NCBI GenBank assembly: GCA_047610145.1
Contig: JBLFZF010000041.1
Location: 1 to 25,677, forward strand
Source: CAJXZP01 sp047610145
GTDB taxonomy: Bacteria > Bacteroidota > Bacteroidia > Flavobacteriales_G > Salibacteraceae
DNA: 25,677 nt
Reading direction: 5' to 3'
Shown here in pieces: positions 24,872-25,677 of this stretch (its first letter is position 1; each line of letters starts with the position of its first letter). The position numbers and the translations under genes are program-made. The notes under the pieces are model-generated. The model worked only from the letters and a program-made list of their open reading frames with translations. It did no database searches and was not told the DNA's origin.

Positions 24872-24898
24872 GGTTAATTAGAATAATTATTTAGGATT

Positions 24899-24926
24899 AA
24901 GCCCGCTCATTTGAGTGGGCTTTTTT
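24899..24926 (+). terminator. Intrinsic terminator after paralogue 3
   Basis: AAGCCCGCTC (24899-24908) pairs with GAGTGGGCTT (24913-24922) around ATTT, with one G-T wobble, then T residues to 24926. It shares the GCCCGCTC arm with the terminator after paralogue 2. Confidence 0.92.
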
Positions 24927-24978
24927 ATTTGGTAAACTTTCTGGTTTCGATTAGTTTCAGAGTGTTAACTCATGTGCT

Positions 24979-25677
24979 ATGAAAAACATCTTTAAATGAA
25001 TTCTTTGCATCCTTATCATGATTTGGGTTCAAGAAATAACCTCACAAAATTCGAGAGCCTTAGGTAACGATTTGAAATTGGAGAAAGTAATTTTTAAGAC
25101 GAAGTCGGATTCTGATTTTTCGCATTATTACAGCCGGATCCCATTAAGTCAGGCACATAAAGATACACTGATGTTTTTAGGTGTCGTTCTTAATAATGGG
25201 AATCTGATACAATACAAGAATTTCTGCAAATATATCGACTCCATTAAATACCTATGTATCGAATTCGGACACCAATATCTGTTTTACCCGCAGATACAAA
25301 AACAATATTTGAAGATGTAGGATCTAGTGGTGCCTGGACTCCATCTGCCGTTATGCCATTAATTCGATTAAATGTGAATGATGATTTATGGGGGGGTGAC
25401 TTGGAAGCAAGAGCTATTCAAATCGTAGGGCACAGCGCAATAACTAGTGTAGAAGGAGGAACAGCCCCGTATGAATACCTTTGGAGTATTGGGGATACAA
25501 CCTCCTTTGCCGAAAATTTACCAAAATATGTCTGGCATTATGTAACTGTAACGGACGTAAATAATTGCAAATCAAACTCCAAAATATGGTTGATTAACGG
25601 AATTGAAGAAAACGAATTTGAAGGAGATGTACCGCTTCATCCAAATCCAAATAACGGCTAATTTTTCTTGAGAATAG
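24979..25677 (+). pseudogene. Decayed fourth T9SS cargo paralogue (runs off the window)
   Basis: The ATG at 24979 begins MKNIFK, then an in-frame TGA (24997-24999) breaks the signal peptide; the frame continues to ITSQNSRALGNDLK. The cleaved-adhesin domain (about 200 residues in paralogue 3) is missing. An Ig-like remnant follows (HYYSRIPLSQAHKDTLMF, matching YYTRLPLSQAVLETIQF), then a second deletion of about 185 codons and a frameshift near 25240-25254. The new frame holds the end of the conserved module (ADTKTIFEDVGSSGAW), LWGGDLE where paralogues have LWVCDL (Cys lost), an SprB-like remnant (GGTAPYEYLWS) and HPNPNNG. That is followed at once by TAA (25659-25661) where paralogues have Glu, Asp or Val, and the frame then continues FFLRI to the edge. 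Several independent lesions make sequencing error unlikely as the sole cause. Confidence 0.88.

Noticed and set aside
1..25677. CRISPR arrays, insertion sequences, integrase or phage genes, toxin-antitoxin or defence systems
   Set aside because: No regularly spaced direct repeats, terminal inverted repeats, transposase or other hallmark proteins were seen on either strand.

Overview
The window looks like an AT-rich chromosomal segment of a Bacteroidota bacterium, most likely Flavobacteriales; the family cannot be fixed from sequence alone. The evidence is: secreted proteins ending in type A sorting domains of the type IX secretion system (T9SS); a GldA-type gliding-motility ABC ATPase; a type III pantothenate kinase next to an envelope-biogenesis operon; and repeated Bacteroidota-style -7 promoter elements (TAnnTTTG) a short distance before gene starts. 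I see no transposase, integrase, phage gene, CRISPR array or rRNA.

Left part (1-8064). A tRNA-Phe (minus strand) is divergent from a seven-gene plus-strand run: coaX, an outer-membrane barrel protein, a TPR protein, lptC, a small two-helix membrane protein, a CorC/HlyC-type CNNM-CBS protein and a PpiD/SurA-type periplasmic foldase. Spacing is tight or overlapping up to the CorC gene. Most products belong to the envelope: LPS export, outer-membrane protein folding and outer-membrane proteins. The run ends at a strong terminator after the foldase gene.

Middle part (8065-18295). pepE and elbB form a pair. A secreted protein with two copies of a small beta-type domain follows. rsgA (minus) is divergent from gldA and a methyltransferase-like gene (plus). 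That pair converges, with an 8-base overlap, on a minus-strand pair: a small secreted protein and a UbiA-like membrane protein that keeps only one of the two Asp-rich motifs. gcvP (glycine decarboxylase P protein, single 948-residue chain) comes next, with its own upstream signals.

Right part (18313-25677). This is a tandem array of four paralogous T9SS cargo genes, each built as signal peptide, cleaved-adhesin-like domain, Ig-like domain, a conserved beta-rich module, an SprB-like repeat and a T9SS sorting domain. The first three are intact. Promoter elements are visible before copies 2 and 3, and clear intrinsic terminators follow each intact copy. The fourth is a decayed copy with a stop in the signal peptide, two large deletions, a frameshift and a stop in the sorting domain; it runs off the window. 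This array is the most distinctive structure in the window. The rest is largely recognisable housekeeping and envelope content, and I do not see convincing evidence of a wholly new system.
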